Shown: positions 1 to 8,556, numbered from the stretch's first letter. The stretch is DNA of 26,500 nt from RGIG4608 sp045637205 (GCA_045637205.1 JAZTYY010000030.1:1-26500); one strand, 5' to 3'. The notes: generated from the letters alone by a model not told the origin. Made by a program: numbers and translations.

Positions 1-75
1 GGACCCTTGGATGGTCAACCTGCTTTTGAAATATTGTTAGATAAATACTTCGATAAATATGTAATTGAAAATTAA
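1..75 (+). CDS. 3' end of an unrecognised protein
   Basis: Frame 1 is open from the window edge and ends in TAA at 73-75, giving a 24-residue C-terminus that includes DGQPAFEILLDKYFDKYVIEN-like sequence. A perfect terminator hairpin starts 5 bases after the stop, which supports this as the real end of a + strand gene. The fragment is too short to assign a family. Confidence 0.6.
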   Translation, partial: GPLDGQPAFEILLDKYFDKYVIEN

Positions 76-79
76 CTTG

Positions 80-116
80 ATCCCCAATGCTATTAATTTA
101 GCATTGGGGATTTTTA
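80..116 (+). terminator. Rho-independent terminator of the upstream gene
   Basis: A perfect 12-bp stem (ATCCCCAATGCT at 80-91 with AGCATTGGGGAT at 100-111) has an 8-nt AT loop and ends in a short T run. It begins five bases after the stop of the truncated upstream gene. Confidence 0.9.
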
Positions 117-187
117 TGTGAAGATTATTAGTAAAAATGAACGTAATACCTAGGACATTGGATATTACACTAACTAATCTATTCTAA

Positions 188-270
188 GCAAAAAAAGAAA
201 GAGCATATTGAAATTCCTATAATCACTGTTAAACAGCATTGTAAGAAATTTCAAATATGCTCGTTTTTTT
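188..270. terminator. Two-way hairpin between convergent genes
   Basis: Arms at 201-215 (GAGCATATT then GAAATT) and 247-262 pair over 15 bp with one bulged A (253). The roughly 30-nt loop contains a small CTG/CAG hairpin. The right side continues into seven T's (264-270). The left side is A-rich (191-200), so it also gives a T run when read on the minus strand. It probably ends rnhA on the minus strand and acts as a backstop on the plus strand. The rest of 117-325 holds no gene that I can see. Confidence 0.7.
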
Positions 271-325
271 ATATGCTCCCGCGAACAATTGATAGTATTA
301 ACCGTAGATAACTATTTATTATTTT

Positions 326-763
326 TTATTCAAATGAATCCGCAAAATCAGTTGCAAGTTTATCGCATCTTTCATTATATGAGTGGCCTGCATGGCCCTT
401 AACCCAAACAAATGTTATATCGTGAAGCTCGATAAGCTTTAAAAGCTTTTCCCAAAGGTCAGGATTGAGAGCAGGGGATTTATCTGCCTTTTTCCAGCCT
501 TTTTCTTTCCAAGAATAAACCCATTTTTTCTCAATAGCATCAATCATATACTTTGAGTCAGAATAGAGAGTTACCTCGCATTTTTCTTTAAGTGCGGAGA
601 GAGCTTTAATTGCAGCTGTAAGCTCCATTCTGTTATTGGTTGTGGAACGTTCACCACCCGAAAGCTCTTTTTCGGTTTTTCCGTAAACCAAAACTGCGCC
701 CCAACCGCCTTTACCGGGGTTTCCACGGCACGCGCCGTCAGTGTATATATCAACGTGTTTCAT
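326..763 (-). CDS. rnhA: Ribonuclease HI
   Basis: This 145-residue protein matches the usual length of bacterial RNase HI, which cuts the RNA strand of RNA-DNA hybrids during replication, repair and R-loop removal in the cytoplasm. The four metal-binding acids are visible: D9 in YTDGAC, E47 in NNRMEL, D69 in SDSKY and D134 in ERCDKLA. The flexible-loop His is H124 in VKGHAG. The start at 763 has an AGGAGA SD nine bases upstream. The gene stands alone on the minus strand, diverges from the metal-GTPase operon, has its own promoter (793-821), and runs towards the two-way hairpin at 188-270. Nothing about it looks unusual. Confidence 0.97.
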   Translation of the reverse strand: MKHVDIYTDGACRGNPGKGGWGAVLVYGKTEKELSGGERSTTNNRMELTAAIKALSALKEKCEVTLYSDSKYMIDAIEKKWVYSWKEKGWKKADKSPALNPDLWEKLLKLIELHDITFVWVKGHAGHSYNERCDKLATDFADSFE

Positions 764-792
764 AAAATTCTCCTAAATTTATTATCTAATTT

Positions 793-821
793 ATATTAAC
801 ATAAATATAAAATAAAGTCAA
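793..821 (-). promoter_or_regulatory. Predicted sigma-A promoter for rnhA
   Basis: Read on the minus strand: -35 TTGACT (816-821), a 17-nt spacer, then -10 TAATAT (793-798) preceded by TGT, an extended -10. It lies about 30 bases upstream of the rnhA start. Its -35 is only about 20 bases from the -35 of the divergent promoter at 841-869, so a regulator bound between them could affect both. Confidence 0.7.
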
Positions 822-840
822 TAATTTTTCTTTCATAATG

Positions 841-869
841 TTGACATTAATAAATATTTGAGGTAAAAT
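841..869 (+). promoter_or_regulatory. Predicted sigma-A promoter of the metal GTPase-uvrBA operon
   Basis: A consensus -35 TTGACA (841-846), an exact 17-nt spacer and -10 TAAAAT (864-869) sit about 40 bases before the first gene. No Zur box resembling the Bacillus TCGTAAT-N-ATTACGA site is visible around it. The AT-rich imperfect inverted repeat near 790-812 is too weak to call an operator. Confidence 0.8.
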
Positions 870-910
870 ATAAGTTGGTATATTATTATTTCAAAAAGGA
901 GATACACAAA

Positions 911-2071
911 ATGAAAATTGATATATATTCCGGCTTTTTGGGTGCAGGAAAAACAACTCTTATCAAAAAAATGATTTCTGAAGGATACAAAAATGAAAAG
1001 CTTATGCTTATTGAAAATGAATTCGGTCAAATCGGTATTGACGGCGGATTTTTGAAGGAATCAGGCATCAATATTACTGAAATGAATTCGGGTTGCATAT
1101 GCTGTAGCCTTGTAGGTGACTTCTCAGAGGCTCTTAAACAAGCTATAACAACATATAACCCCGACCGCATTATAATTGAGCCCTCGGGCGTTGGAAAGCT
1201 TTCTGACGTGATTAAAGCCACCGAGAGCGTGCTTAACGAAAATGTTGTTCTCAACGGTCTCACAACTGTTGCAGACGTTAACAAATGCAAAATGTATATG
1301 AAAAACTTTGGTGAATTTTTCAATAACCAAATTGAAGAAGCAAAATGCATAGTTCTTAGCCATACTTCAAAGGCAACTGAGCACAAAATTGAAGAATGCG
1401 TTGCGCTTTTAAGAGAAAAGAACCCTCACGCAACCATCATTACAACTGATTGGGATAAGCTCAGCGGTGAACAGATTTTGTCCGCTATTGAAAATAGCAA
1501 TTCTATTGCAAAAGAACTTGAGGAGATGAAGCACGAGCATCATCACCATCACTATGACCACGATGAGCATTGCAATTGCCACGAGCACGAGCATCACCAT
1601 CACGAACATCATCACGATGAGCATTGTGATTGTGGATGCCACGAGCACCATCATCATGAACATGATGACCACTGTGATTGCCACGAACATCATCATGAAG
1701 AACATCACCATGAACACCATGAGCATCACCACCACGAACACGACGAGCATTGTGACTGTGGTTGCCATGATCACGATCACCATCACCACCATCATGCGGA
1801 TGAGGTGTTTGATTCTTGGGGTATCGAAACTGCTAAAAAATATACCGAAGACGATATCAAGCATGCTATTCATCATTTTGAACACGAAGAAATCGGAACA
1901 GTGCTTAGAGCAAAGGGCATCGTTGATTCAATTGATGGTGAATGGATTTACTTTGATTATATTCCTGGCAGCATCGATATTCGTCGCGGTGGAGCAGACG
2001 TAATTGGTAAGCTTTGCGTAATTGGCTCTAACATAAACAAAGATAAAATTAAAGAACTTTTTAACGTATAG
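911..2071 (+). CDS. COG0523 (CobW/ZNG1-like) metal GTPase with a giant His/Cys-rich linker
   Basis: This 386-residue protein belongs to the G3E family of GTP-driven metal chaperones, many of which handle zinc. Visible in order: Walker A GFLGAGKT (8-15), the metal-binding CxCC motif in NSGCICC (C62-C65), the Walker-B-like IIIEPSG (87-93), the His/Cys-rich linker (208-295), then a CobW C-terminal domain (about 325-386). Where G proteins usually carry NKxD, this one reads SHTS (150-153), so base selection may differ. The start at 911 is chosen over an upstream in-frame ATG at 875 because AAGGAG (896-901) is correctly spaced and the P-loop is then N-terminal, as in the family. It is the first gene of an operon with a second GTPase, a SanA-like gene, uvrB and uvrA. 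The metal is most likely zinc, but this is inferred; nickel or cobalt are alternatives. Confidence 0.9.
   Translation: MKIDIYSGFLGAGKTTLIKKMISEGYKNEKLMLIENEFGQIGIDGGFLKESGINITEMNSGCICCSLVGDFSEALKQAITTYNPDRIIIEPSGVGKLSDVIKATESVLNENVVLNGLTTVADVNKCKMYMKNFGEFFNNQIEEAKCIVLSHTSKATEHKIEECVALLREKNPHATIITTDWDKLSGEQILSAIENSNSIAKELEEMKHEHHHHHYDHDEHCNCHEHEHHHHEHHHDEHCDCGCHEHHHHEHDDHCDCHEHHHEEHHHEHHEHHHHEHDEHCDCGCHDHDHHHHHHADEVFDSWGIETAKKYTEDDIKHAIHHFEHEEIGTVLRAKGIVDSIDGEWIYFDYIPGSIDIRRGGADVIGKLCVIGSNINKDKIKELFNV
1532..1795 (+). repeat. His/Cys-rich coding repeat inside the metal GTPase
   Basis: Residues 208-295 contain 48 His and 10 Cys in 88 residues, the rest being almost entirely Asp and Glu. Units of the form DEHC-DCGC-H or DHC-DC-H recur (near 1559, 1616, 1667 and 1745), separated by runs of EHHHH. 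The underlying DNA repeats cac/cat/gag triplets, which suggests growth by slippage or unequal crossing-over. As a protein segment it is probably a flexible metal reservoir. Confidence 0.9.
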
Positions 2072-2079
2072 GAGCAAAA

Positions 2080-3027
2080 ATGAAAAATCAAATTCCTGTT
2101 TATTTGTTTATCGGCTTTCTTGAGGGCGGAAAAACTCATATGATTCAAGAATCTATGGAGGATGAGAGATTTAATTCGGGTGAAAAAACCATGATTATCT
2201 CTTGCGAAGAAGGTATTGATGAATATGATATTTCTCGCTTTTGGGGAAAGAACGTATATATTGAAAATATCGAAAACGAAAGTGATTTAACTTTAGAAAA
2301 TCTCAATAATATAGCAAACAAGCACATTATTGATAGAATTATCATTGAATATAATGGTATGTGGCAACTTGAAACATTGTTTATGAATATACCTGAAAAC
2401 TGGGACGTTTATCAATGTGTTATGAGCGCTGAATGCTCAACCTTTGAGTTATTTAATGCAAATATGCGTTCATTGATGTTTGATAAGCTCTCAGCTTGTG
2501 AAATGCTCGTTTTGAATAGAGCAACTCTTTTTGCTGATAGAGAAAATATTCATAAAATTGTAAGAGGTGTCAACCCTCGTTGTGAAATCGTATACGATTT
2601 TCCCGATGGTCATATCGAATACGATGATATAGAAGATGAGCTTCCTTTTGACATCGATGCACCAGTAATCGAAATCGATGACAAGGATTATGCAATTTGG
2701 TATCGCGATATGGGTGAGGACCTTGAAAGATACAATGGTAAAACTGTTAAATTCAAGGGACTTGTAGCACGCGACCCTCAAATGAATGAAAAAACTATTA
2801 TCGCAGGTAGACACGTTATGACTTGTTGTGCTGATGATATTACATTTGCAGGACTTATTTGCAATTTCAAAAAAGATCCCAAGCTCAATATGGGTGATTG
2901 GATTTTGTTAACAGCAAAAATTAAAGTCGAATTTCATCCACTTTATCAAAGAGTTGGTCCTGTGCTTTATGCCGAATCAACTGCTTTTGCAGTTAAACCC
3001 AACCCTGAGCTTGCAACGTTTTATTAA
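2080..3027 (+). CDS. Degenerate COG0523-like GTPase fused to a DUF1980/TIGR03943-like domain
   Basis: This 315-residue protein has two parts. The N-terminal half is a P-loop GTPase related to CobW: Walker A GFLEGGKT (12-19), and IIIEYNG in place of the usual IEPSG. It lacks the CxCC metal motif of its neighbour. From about residue 215 the sequence (GKTVKFKGLVARDP, then GRHVMTCCADD with C249-C250, then GDWILLTAKI) resembles the C-terminal domain of the DUF1980/TIGR03943 proteins, which usually pair with a DUF318 permease in metal-linked loci. No such permease is visible here. SD GGAG (2071-2074) overlaps the stop of the preceding gene, so translation is probably coupled. A role in metal trafficking with the upstream GTPase is inferred; the exact role is unknown. 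Confidence 0.8.
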   Translation: MKNQIPVYLFIGFLEGGKTHMIQESMEDERFNSGEKTMIISCEEGIDEYDISRFWGKNVYIENIENESDLTLENLNNIANKHIIDRIIIEYNGMWQLETLFMNIPENWDVYQCVMSAECSTFELFNANMRSLMFDKLSACEMLVLNRATLFADRENIHKIVRGVNPRCEIVYDFPDGHIEYDDIEDELPFDIDAPVIEIDDKDYAIWYRDMGEDLERYNGKTVKFKGLVARDPQMNEKTIIAGRHVMTCCADDITFAGLICNFKKDPKLNMGDWILLTAKIKVEFHPLYQRVGPVLYAESTAFAVKPNPELATFY

Positions 3028-3046
3028 GATTTTATAGGGAGAATAT

Positions 3047-3739
3047 ATGCGCAAGATTTTAGATAAGATAAAATTTACGTTAACTAAATATAAAAAGCCG
3101 ATATCACATTCCATGATTTTTATCGGCTATCTCCTTGCGCTTATTTTCACGTTTGCTTTAATTATTAATTTAAATATCGTTAAGAAAACTGATAACCATA
3201 TATATACTCTTGATGAATTGGAAACCTTATCCAATGATTATGACTGTATCTTTATTCTTGGAGCAGGAGTAAAAAAAGACGGTTCTACTACACCAATGCT
3301 TAGAGATAGACTTTTAACGGGTATTGAGGTATATAACAATTCAAAAATTCCGATATTTGTAACAGGTGACAGTGAAGATGCAAGCTATACCGAAACTGTT
3401 ACAATGAAAAAATTTCTTATTGAACATGGTGTGCCCGAAAATGATATACTTTGTGATGGTTTTGGACTGTCTACATATGACAGCATTTGGAGAGCTAAGT
3501 ATGTTTATGGATATAATAAAATATTGATTATCAGTCAAAAATATCATTTAAACCGAGCAATCTATATTGCAAATGAATTGGGTATGCATGCAGATAGCAT
3601 CGATGCAGCATTAGCTACATATAGCAAGCAGCCCCTCTACAATTTTAGAGAATATTTAGCTCGCGTAAAGGATGTTTACTATACCGAAATACGTCCCGAT
3701 GCAAAATATACTGAAATTTGGAGGGAAGTAAATGAATAA
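3047..3739 (+). CDS. SanA/YdcF-like (DUF218) membrane-anchored protein
   Basis: This 230-residue protein has one N-terminal membrane segment (about residues 21-45) followed by a DUF218/ElyC-SanA-YdcF fold. Family marks are CIFILGAGVKKDG, PMLRDRLLTGIEVY, IFVTGD and the later ISQKYHLNRA. SanA-type proteins affect envelope permeability and peptidoglycan-related traits in enterobacteria, but no clear enzyme activity is established. The catalytic domain probably lies outside the membrane. It starts 19 bases after the fusion GTPase, with SD GGGAG, and its last 8 bases overlap the start of uvrB, so it is part of the same operon. Its link to DNA repair or metal handling is not obvious. Confidence 0.85.
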   Translation: MRKILDKIKFTLTKYKKPISHSMIFIGYLLALIFTFALIINLNIVKKTDNHIYTLDELETLSNDYDCIFILGAGVKKDGSTTPMLRDRLLTGIEVYNNSKIPIFVTGDSEDASYTETVTMKKFLIEHGVPENDILCDGFGLSTYDSIWRAKYVYGYNKILIISQKYHLNRAIYIANELGMHADSIDAALATYSKQPLYNFREYLARVKDVYYTEIRPDAKYTEIWREVNE

Positions 3740-5702
3740 ATTCAAACTTGTTTCTCCATATAAGCCAACAGGAGACCAGCCACAAGCTATCGAGGCGCTC
3801 ACCAATGGTGTTTTGCGCGGTGACCGTATGCAAACTCTTTTAGGTGTAACCGGCTCAGGAAAAACATTTACAATGGCTAACGTAATTGCTAACGTAAATC
3901 GTCCCACACTTGTGTTGGCACATAACAAAACACTTGCTGCTCAGCTTTGTTCTGAATTCCGTGAATTTTTCCCTGAAAATGCAGTTGAATATTTTGTATC
4001 TTATTACGATTACTATCAACCTGAGGCTTATATTCCAGGAAAAGACGTGTACATTGAAAAGGATGCATTGATAAATGATGAAATTGATATGCTTAGACAC
4101 AGTGCAACTTCATCATTATTTGAAAGACGCGACGTTATCATAGTTGCTTCAGTTTCTTGCATATATTCACTTGGTGACCCTGAAGAATATAAAAATCTCG
4201 TTATCGATCTTCGTCCAGGAATGGAAATGACAAGGGATCAGCTAGTAAGAAGGCTGATTTCCATAAGTTATGATAGAAACGATATAAACTTTGTTAGAGA
4301 TAATTTTCGTGTTCGTGGTGATACTGTTGAAATATTACCAGCTTCAACCCATGATAAAGCAATAAGAGTTGAATTTTTCGGTGACGAAATTGATAGAATT
4401 TCTGAAATTAATATTGTCACTGGTGAAGTATTGAGGATTATGTCATACGTTCCGATTTTTCCTGCAACTCACTATGCCGTATCCGATGACAAAAGAGAAG
4501 CAGCCATAAATGAAATCATGCAGGAAATGAATGAACGAGTTGAGTTTTTCCAAAGTCAAAACAAATATATTGAAGCACAACGAATTAGTGATAGAGTAAA
4601 ATATGACATGGAAATGCTTCGTGAAGTAGGATTTTGTTCGGGAGTAGAGAACTATTCAAGAGTTCTTTCCGGTCGTCCTGTCGGAAGCACACCATATACC
4701 TTGCTCGATTATCTTCCTGACGACTTTTTGCTGTTAGTTGATGAATCTCACGTTTCTTTGCCTCAAGTAAGGGGAATGAGTGGTGGAGATATTGCAAGAA
4801 AGAAGAATTTGATTGATTTTGGATTTCGTTTGCCCTCCGCTTACGATAATAGACCCCTCAAATTTGACGAATTTGAAGAAAAAATTAATCAAGCAATTTT
4901 CGTAAGTGCAACACCTGCTGATTACGAAAAAGAGCATTCTACACAAATTGTTGAACAAATTATTCGTCCAACAGGACTTGTTGACCCGGAAATCAGTGTT
5001 AGACCTATAGAAGGTCAAGTTGATGACCTTATGGGAGAAATTAGATGTAGAGTTGAGAAAAATGAGCGTGTTCTTGTCACAACCCTCACTAAAAAGATGG
5101 CAGAAGACTTAACTGAATATTTCGAAAACAACGGAATTAAAGTTAGATATATTCATTTTAATGTTGATACAATGGAAAGAATGGAAATTATTCGAGATCT
5201 TCGTCTTGGCAAATTTGACGTACTTGTCGGCATTAATCTTCTTAGAGAAGGTTTAGATATCCCAGAGGTTTCGCTTGTTGCCATTCTTGATGCTGATAAG
5301 GAAGGCTTCTTAAGAGCCGAAACGTCATTAATTCAAACAATTGGACGCGCCGCAAGAAATGCTGATGGTAAGGTAATTATGTATGCTGATAAAATCACTG
5401 GCTCTATGGAGCGTGCAATTGCTGAAACCAATAGACGTAGAAAGATTCAAAGAGATTACAATCTTGAACACGGAATTACTCCCAAGACAATCGTCAAAGG
5501 TGTTCGTGATCTTATTGAAATTGGATCTTCTGAAGAAGAAAAAATAAATAAAAAGAAAAATAGTACTGCAAAAATGAGCAAAAAAGAAAAGGATGCACTT
5601 ATAGAAAAGCTTACTAAAGAAATGAAAGAAGCTGCTCGACATCTCGAATTTGAAAAGGCTGCGTTTTTGCGTGATAAGATTTCAGAAATTAGAAATAAAT
5701 AA
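3732..5702 (+). CDS. uvrB: Excinuclease ABC subunit B
   Basis: UvrB (656 residues, normal length) is the damage-verifying helicase-like subunit of nucleotide excision repair. It is loaded by UvrA and recruits UvrC. Visible are Walker A GVTGSGKT (38-45), the damage-probing beta-hairpin region rich in Tyr (YYDYYQPEAYIP, about 94-105), the helicase motif II variant DESH (337-340), helicase motifs GREGLDIPEV-like and QTIGRAARN, and the C-terminal UVR domain (about 618-655) that contacts UvrC. The start has SD GGAGGG (3720-3725) and overlaps the end of the SanA-like gene by 8 bases. uvrA follows after 15 bases. I saw no LexA-type GAAC-N4-GTTC box in the upstream junction. Confidence 0.98.
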   Translation: MNKFKLVSPYKPTGDQPQAIEALTNGVLRGDRMQTLLGVTGSGKTFTMANVIANVNRPTLVLAHNKTLAAQLCSEFREFFPENAVEYFVSYYDYYQPEAYIPGKDVYIEKDALINDEIDMLRHSATSSLFERRDVIIVASVSCIYSLGDPEEYKNLVIDLRPGMEMTRDQLVRRLISISYDRNDINFVRDNFRVRGDTVEILPASTHDKAIRVEFFGDEIDRISEINIVTGEVLRIMSYVPIFPATHYAVSDDKREAAINEIMQEMNERVEFFQSQNKYIEAQRISDRVKYDMEMLREVGFCSGVENYSRVLSGRPVGSTPYTLLDYLPDDFLLLVDESHVSLPQVRGMSGGDIARKKNLIDFGFRLPSAYDNRPLKFDEFEEKINQAIFVSATPADYEKEHSTQIVEQIIRPTGLVDPEISVRPIEGQVDDLMGEIRCRVEKNERVLVTTLTKKMAEDLTEYFENNGIKVRYIHFNVDTMERMEIIRDLRLGKFDVLVGINLLREGLDIPEVSLVAILDADKEGFLRAETSLIQTIGRAARNADGKVIMYADKITGSMERAIAETNRRRKIQRDYNLEHGITPKTIVKGVRDLIEIGSSEEEKINKKKNSTAKMSKKEKDALIEKLTKEMKEAARHLEFEKAAFLRDKISEIRNK

Positions 5703-5717
5703 CTTAAAGGATATAAA

Positions 5718-8552
5718 ATGGTAAAAAACATTGTTGTTAGAGGAGCAAGAGTTAATAACTTAAAGAATATTGACGTTTTTATTCCACGTGATAAGCTTGT
5801 TATATTAACAGGTCTATCGGGCTCAGGAAAAACCTCTCTTGCTTTTGATACTATTTATGCAGAAGGACATAGACAATTCGTTGAATCCTTGTCTTCCTAT
5901 GCAAGAATGTTCTTAGGTCAGATGGACAAGCCCGATATTGATTCAATAGAGGGGCTTTCACCCGCAATATCAATCGACCAAAAGACTACGTCAAAAAATC
6001 CACGTTCAACAGTTGGCACAGTGACCGAAATTTACGATTATCTTAGATTGCTTTATGCAAGAATCGGTATACCTCACTGTCCCGTATGTGGCAAGGAAAT
6101 CAGACGTCAAACTGTTGACCAAATAATTGATAGAATTATGACCTTAGAGGAGGGCACAAGATTCTTGGTGCTCTCACCAATTGTAAGAACACAAAAGGGA
6201 AGACATGAAAAGATATTTGCCGATGCTAAAAAGAGTGGCTACGTTAGAGTTAGAGTTGACGGCAATATGTATGAGCTTGACGAGGAAATAGTTCTTGATA
6301 AAAACAAAAAGCATAATATAGAAATTGTTGTTGACCGTCTTGTTATGCGTCCTGATATACGCTCACGCCTTTCAGATTCAGTCGAGAGCGCACTTTCAGC
6401 GTCGGATGGCTACTTACTCATTGTAACAGTTCCACGCGATACAGAAGAAATTAAAGAGCTTTCTTTTTCACAGTCTTATGCATGTGATGAGCATGGATTT
6501 TCAATCGGTGAGTTGGAGCCAAGAATGTTCTCATTCAACAACCCCACGGGTGCATGTCCTAAATGCTTTGGACTTGGTACATTAAGAAAATTATCAATTG
6601 ATAAAATTCTTCCCGATAAATCGCTTTCACTTCATGAGGGTGGTATAGCCGTTAACGGCTTTAAGTCACTTGATGAAGAGAGCTGGAACGGCCCTTTATT
6701 TATAGCAGTTGGAGAGAGATTTGGTTTTGACCTTGATACACCTCTTGAGAAATTCTCAAAAGAAGCTATGGATATTCTTCTTAATGGCTCTGGGGATGAA
6801 ACCTATGAAATTGTAAGATATTTCGGTGGAGAAGCGCATAGGCAAAAAGCTAAATTTGACGGCTTGCTTAAAATCATTCAGCAAAGAATGAATATGCAAA
6901 ATAATGCAGACTACTACGATGAATTCGTTGAGGACGCACCGTGTCCTGAATGTCTTGGTAGACGCCTTGCTCCTGCGCCCTTATCAGTTACTGTTGGTAA
7001 TATTGCAATAGATGAATTTTGCGATATGCCTATTAAAAATTCATATGCTTTCGTTAATGCATTGGATTTGAATGAAACTGAAGCTACTATTGCACACGAA
7101 ATTCTTAAGGAAATTAAATCAAGACTTAATTTTTTGGCAAGCGTGGGACTTGATTATTTAACCCTATCAAGAAAAGCAGGATCGCTTTCCGGTGGTGAAG
7201 CACAAAGAATTCGTCTTGCTACCCAAATTGGTTCTTCATTAGTGGGTGTTTTATATATACTTGACGAGCCAAGCATTGGTTTGCATCAACGTGACAACTC
7301 AAAGTTGATTGCAACGCTCAAAAAACTTAGAGATATGGGTAACACCGTTATCGTAGTTGAACACGATGAAGAAACAATGCTTGAATCCGACTATATTATA
7401 GATATTGGACCGGGCGCTGGTATTCACGGTGGTGAAATCGTTGCTGCCGGAACGCCACAAGAGGTTATGCAATCTGAGAAATCTATCACTGGAGCATACC
7501 TCGCAAGAAGAAAAGAAATTCCCGTTCCAAAATCAAGACGCGCAGGAAATGGAAATACTCTTGAAATTATAGGCGCACGTGAACACAATTTGAAAAATAT
7601 AGACGTTAAAATCCCACTTGGAACATTAACTGTAGTTAGTGGTGTTTCAGGATCTGGAAAATCTTCTTTAGTCAATGGAATTTTGTATCCAAAGCTTGCA
7701 ACAAAGCTCAATCATGCATCATATCAAGTTCCTGGTGACCACGATAAGATATTGGGTTACGAAACACTCGATAAGGTTATTTGCATAGATCAAAGCCCAA
7801 TTGGTAGAACTCCTCGTTCAAATCCTGCTACTTATACTGGTTTGTTTACTGACATTAGAAATCTTTTTGCACAAACAACTGATGCAAAGGCACGAGGATA
7901 TTCTTCAGGAAGATTTTCATTTAACGTAAAAGGCGGTAGATGTGAGGCGTGTGAGGGTGACGGTGTTAAATGTATTGAAATGCATTTCTTGCCCGACGTA
8001 TACGTAACCTGTGACGTCTGCAAAGGAAAGAGATATAATAGAGATACTCTTGAAGTAAAATACAAGGGAAAGAACATATCCGATATACTTGAAATGTCTA
8101 TTGAAGAAGGATTGGATTTCTTTGATGGACTTCCCAAGATTCGCAAAAAGCTTGAAACACTTTATGATGTCGGTTTAGGATATATAAGAATTGGACAGTC
8201 ATCCACAACTCTTTCCGGTGGTGAAGCTCAAAGAGTTAAGCTTGCAACGGAGCTTGCAAAGCGTAGTACAGGCAAAACAATTTATATACTTGACGAACCC
8301 ACCACAGGTCTTCACACTGAAGACGTTTCAAAGCTCTTGCTTATCTTACAAAGACTTGTTGACGGTGGCAACACTGTGCTTGTCATCGAACACAATTTAG
8401 ATGTAATAAAGAGTGCTGACCATATTATAGATCTTGGCCCTGAAGGTGGAGATGGTGGCGGAACAATAGTTGCTAAGGGAACTCCTGAGGAGGTTTCTGA
8501 AAATCCAAATAGTTTCACAGGTGCATATTTAAAAAAAATATTATCCAAATAA
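5718..8552 (+). CDS. uvrA: Excinuclease ABC subunit A
   Basis: UvrA (944 residues) is the dimeric ABC ATPase that finds bulky DNA lesions and loads UvrB. Both ATPase halves are complete: Walker A at 32-40 and 642-650, LSGGE signatures at 490-494 and 832-836, and LDEP Walker B motifs at 515-518 and 858-861. The C-terminal zinc module has C742, C745, C765 and C768. The first zinc module reads C256-x2-H259 ... C280-x2-C283, that is, His in place of the second Cys. C121-x2-C124 adds another possible metal pair in the UvrB-binding region. The SD is AAGGAT (5707-5712). The gene is last in the operon and is followed by a strong terminator. Confidence 0.98.
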   Translation: MVKNIVVRGARVNNLKNIDVFIPRDKLVILTGLSGSGKTSLAFDTIYAEGHRQFVESLSSYARMFLGQMDKPDIDSIEGLSPAISIDQKTTSKNPRSTVGTVTEIYDYLRLLYARIGIPHCPVCGKEIRRQTVDQIIDRIMTLEEGTRFLVLSPIVRTQKGRHEKIFADAKKSGYVRVRVDGNMYELDEEIVLDKNKKHNIEIVVDRLVMRPDIRSRLSDSVESALSASDGYLLIVTVPRDTEEIKELSFSQSYACDEHGFSIGELEPRMFSFNNPTGACPKCFGLGTLRKLSIDKILPDKSLSLHEGGIAVNGFKSLDEESWNGPLFIAVGERFGFDLDTPLEKFSKEAMDILLNGSGDETYEIVRYFGGEAHRQKAKFDGLLKIIQQRMNMQNNADYYDEFVEDAPCPECLGRRLAPAPLSVTVGNIAIDEFCDMPIKNSYAFVNALDLNETEATIAHEILKEIKSRLNFLASVGLDYLTLSRKAGSLSGGEAQRIRLATQIGSSLVGVLYILDEPSIGLHQRDNSKLIATLKKLRDMGNTVIVVEHDEETMLESDYIIDIGPGAGIHGGEIVAAGTPQEVMQSEKSITGAYLARRKEIPVPKSRRAGNGNTLEIIGAREHNLKNIDVKIPLGTLTVVSGVSGSGKSSLVNGILYPKLATKLNHASYQVPGDHDKILGYETLDKVICIDQSPIGRTPRSNPATYTGLFTDIRNLFAQTTDAKARGYSSGRFSFNVKGGRCEACEGDGVKCIEMHFLPDVYVTCDVCKGKRYNRDTLEVKYKGKNISDILEMSIEEGLDFFDGLPKIRKKLETLYDVGLGYIRIGQSSTTLSGGEAQRVKLATELAKRSTGKTIYILDEPTTGLHTEDVSKLLLILQRLVDGGNTVLVIEHNLDVIKSADHIIDLGPEGGDGGGTIVAKGTPEEVSENPNSFTGAYLKKILSK

Positions 8553-8556
8553 ATAA

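Noticed and set aside
875..910. In-frame upstream ATG for the metal GTPase
   Set aside because: It lacks an SD and sits within about 10 bases of the -10 element; ATG 911 has AAGGAG at the right distance and gives the family's usual N-terminus.
764..910. AT-rich inverted repeat near 790-812 as a Zur-type operator
   Set aside because: It does not match known Zur boxes, and similar AT-rich pairing is expected by chance in this composition.
1409..2003. Long alternative reading frames over the His-rich region, both strands
   Set aside because: They are by-products of the cac/cat/gag repeat and lack SDs or recognisable domains.
3028..3760. LexA/SOS box before uvrB
   Set aside because: No GAAC-N4-GTTC or close variant was seen near the start; uvrB seems to be read from the upstream operon promoter.
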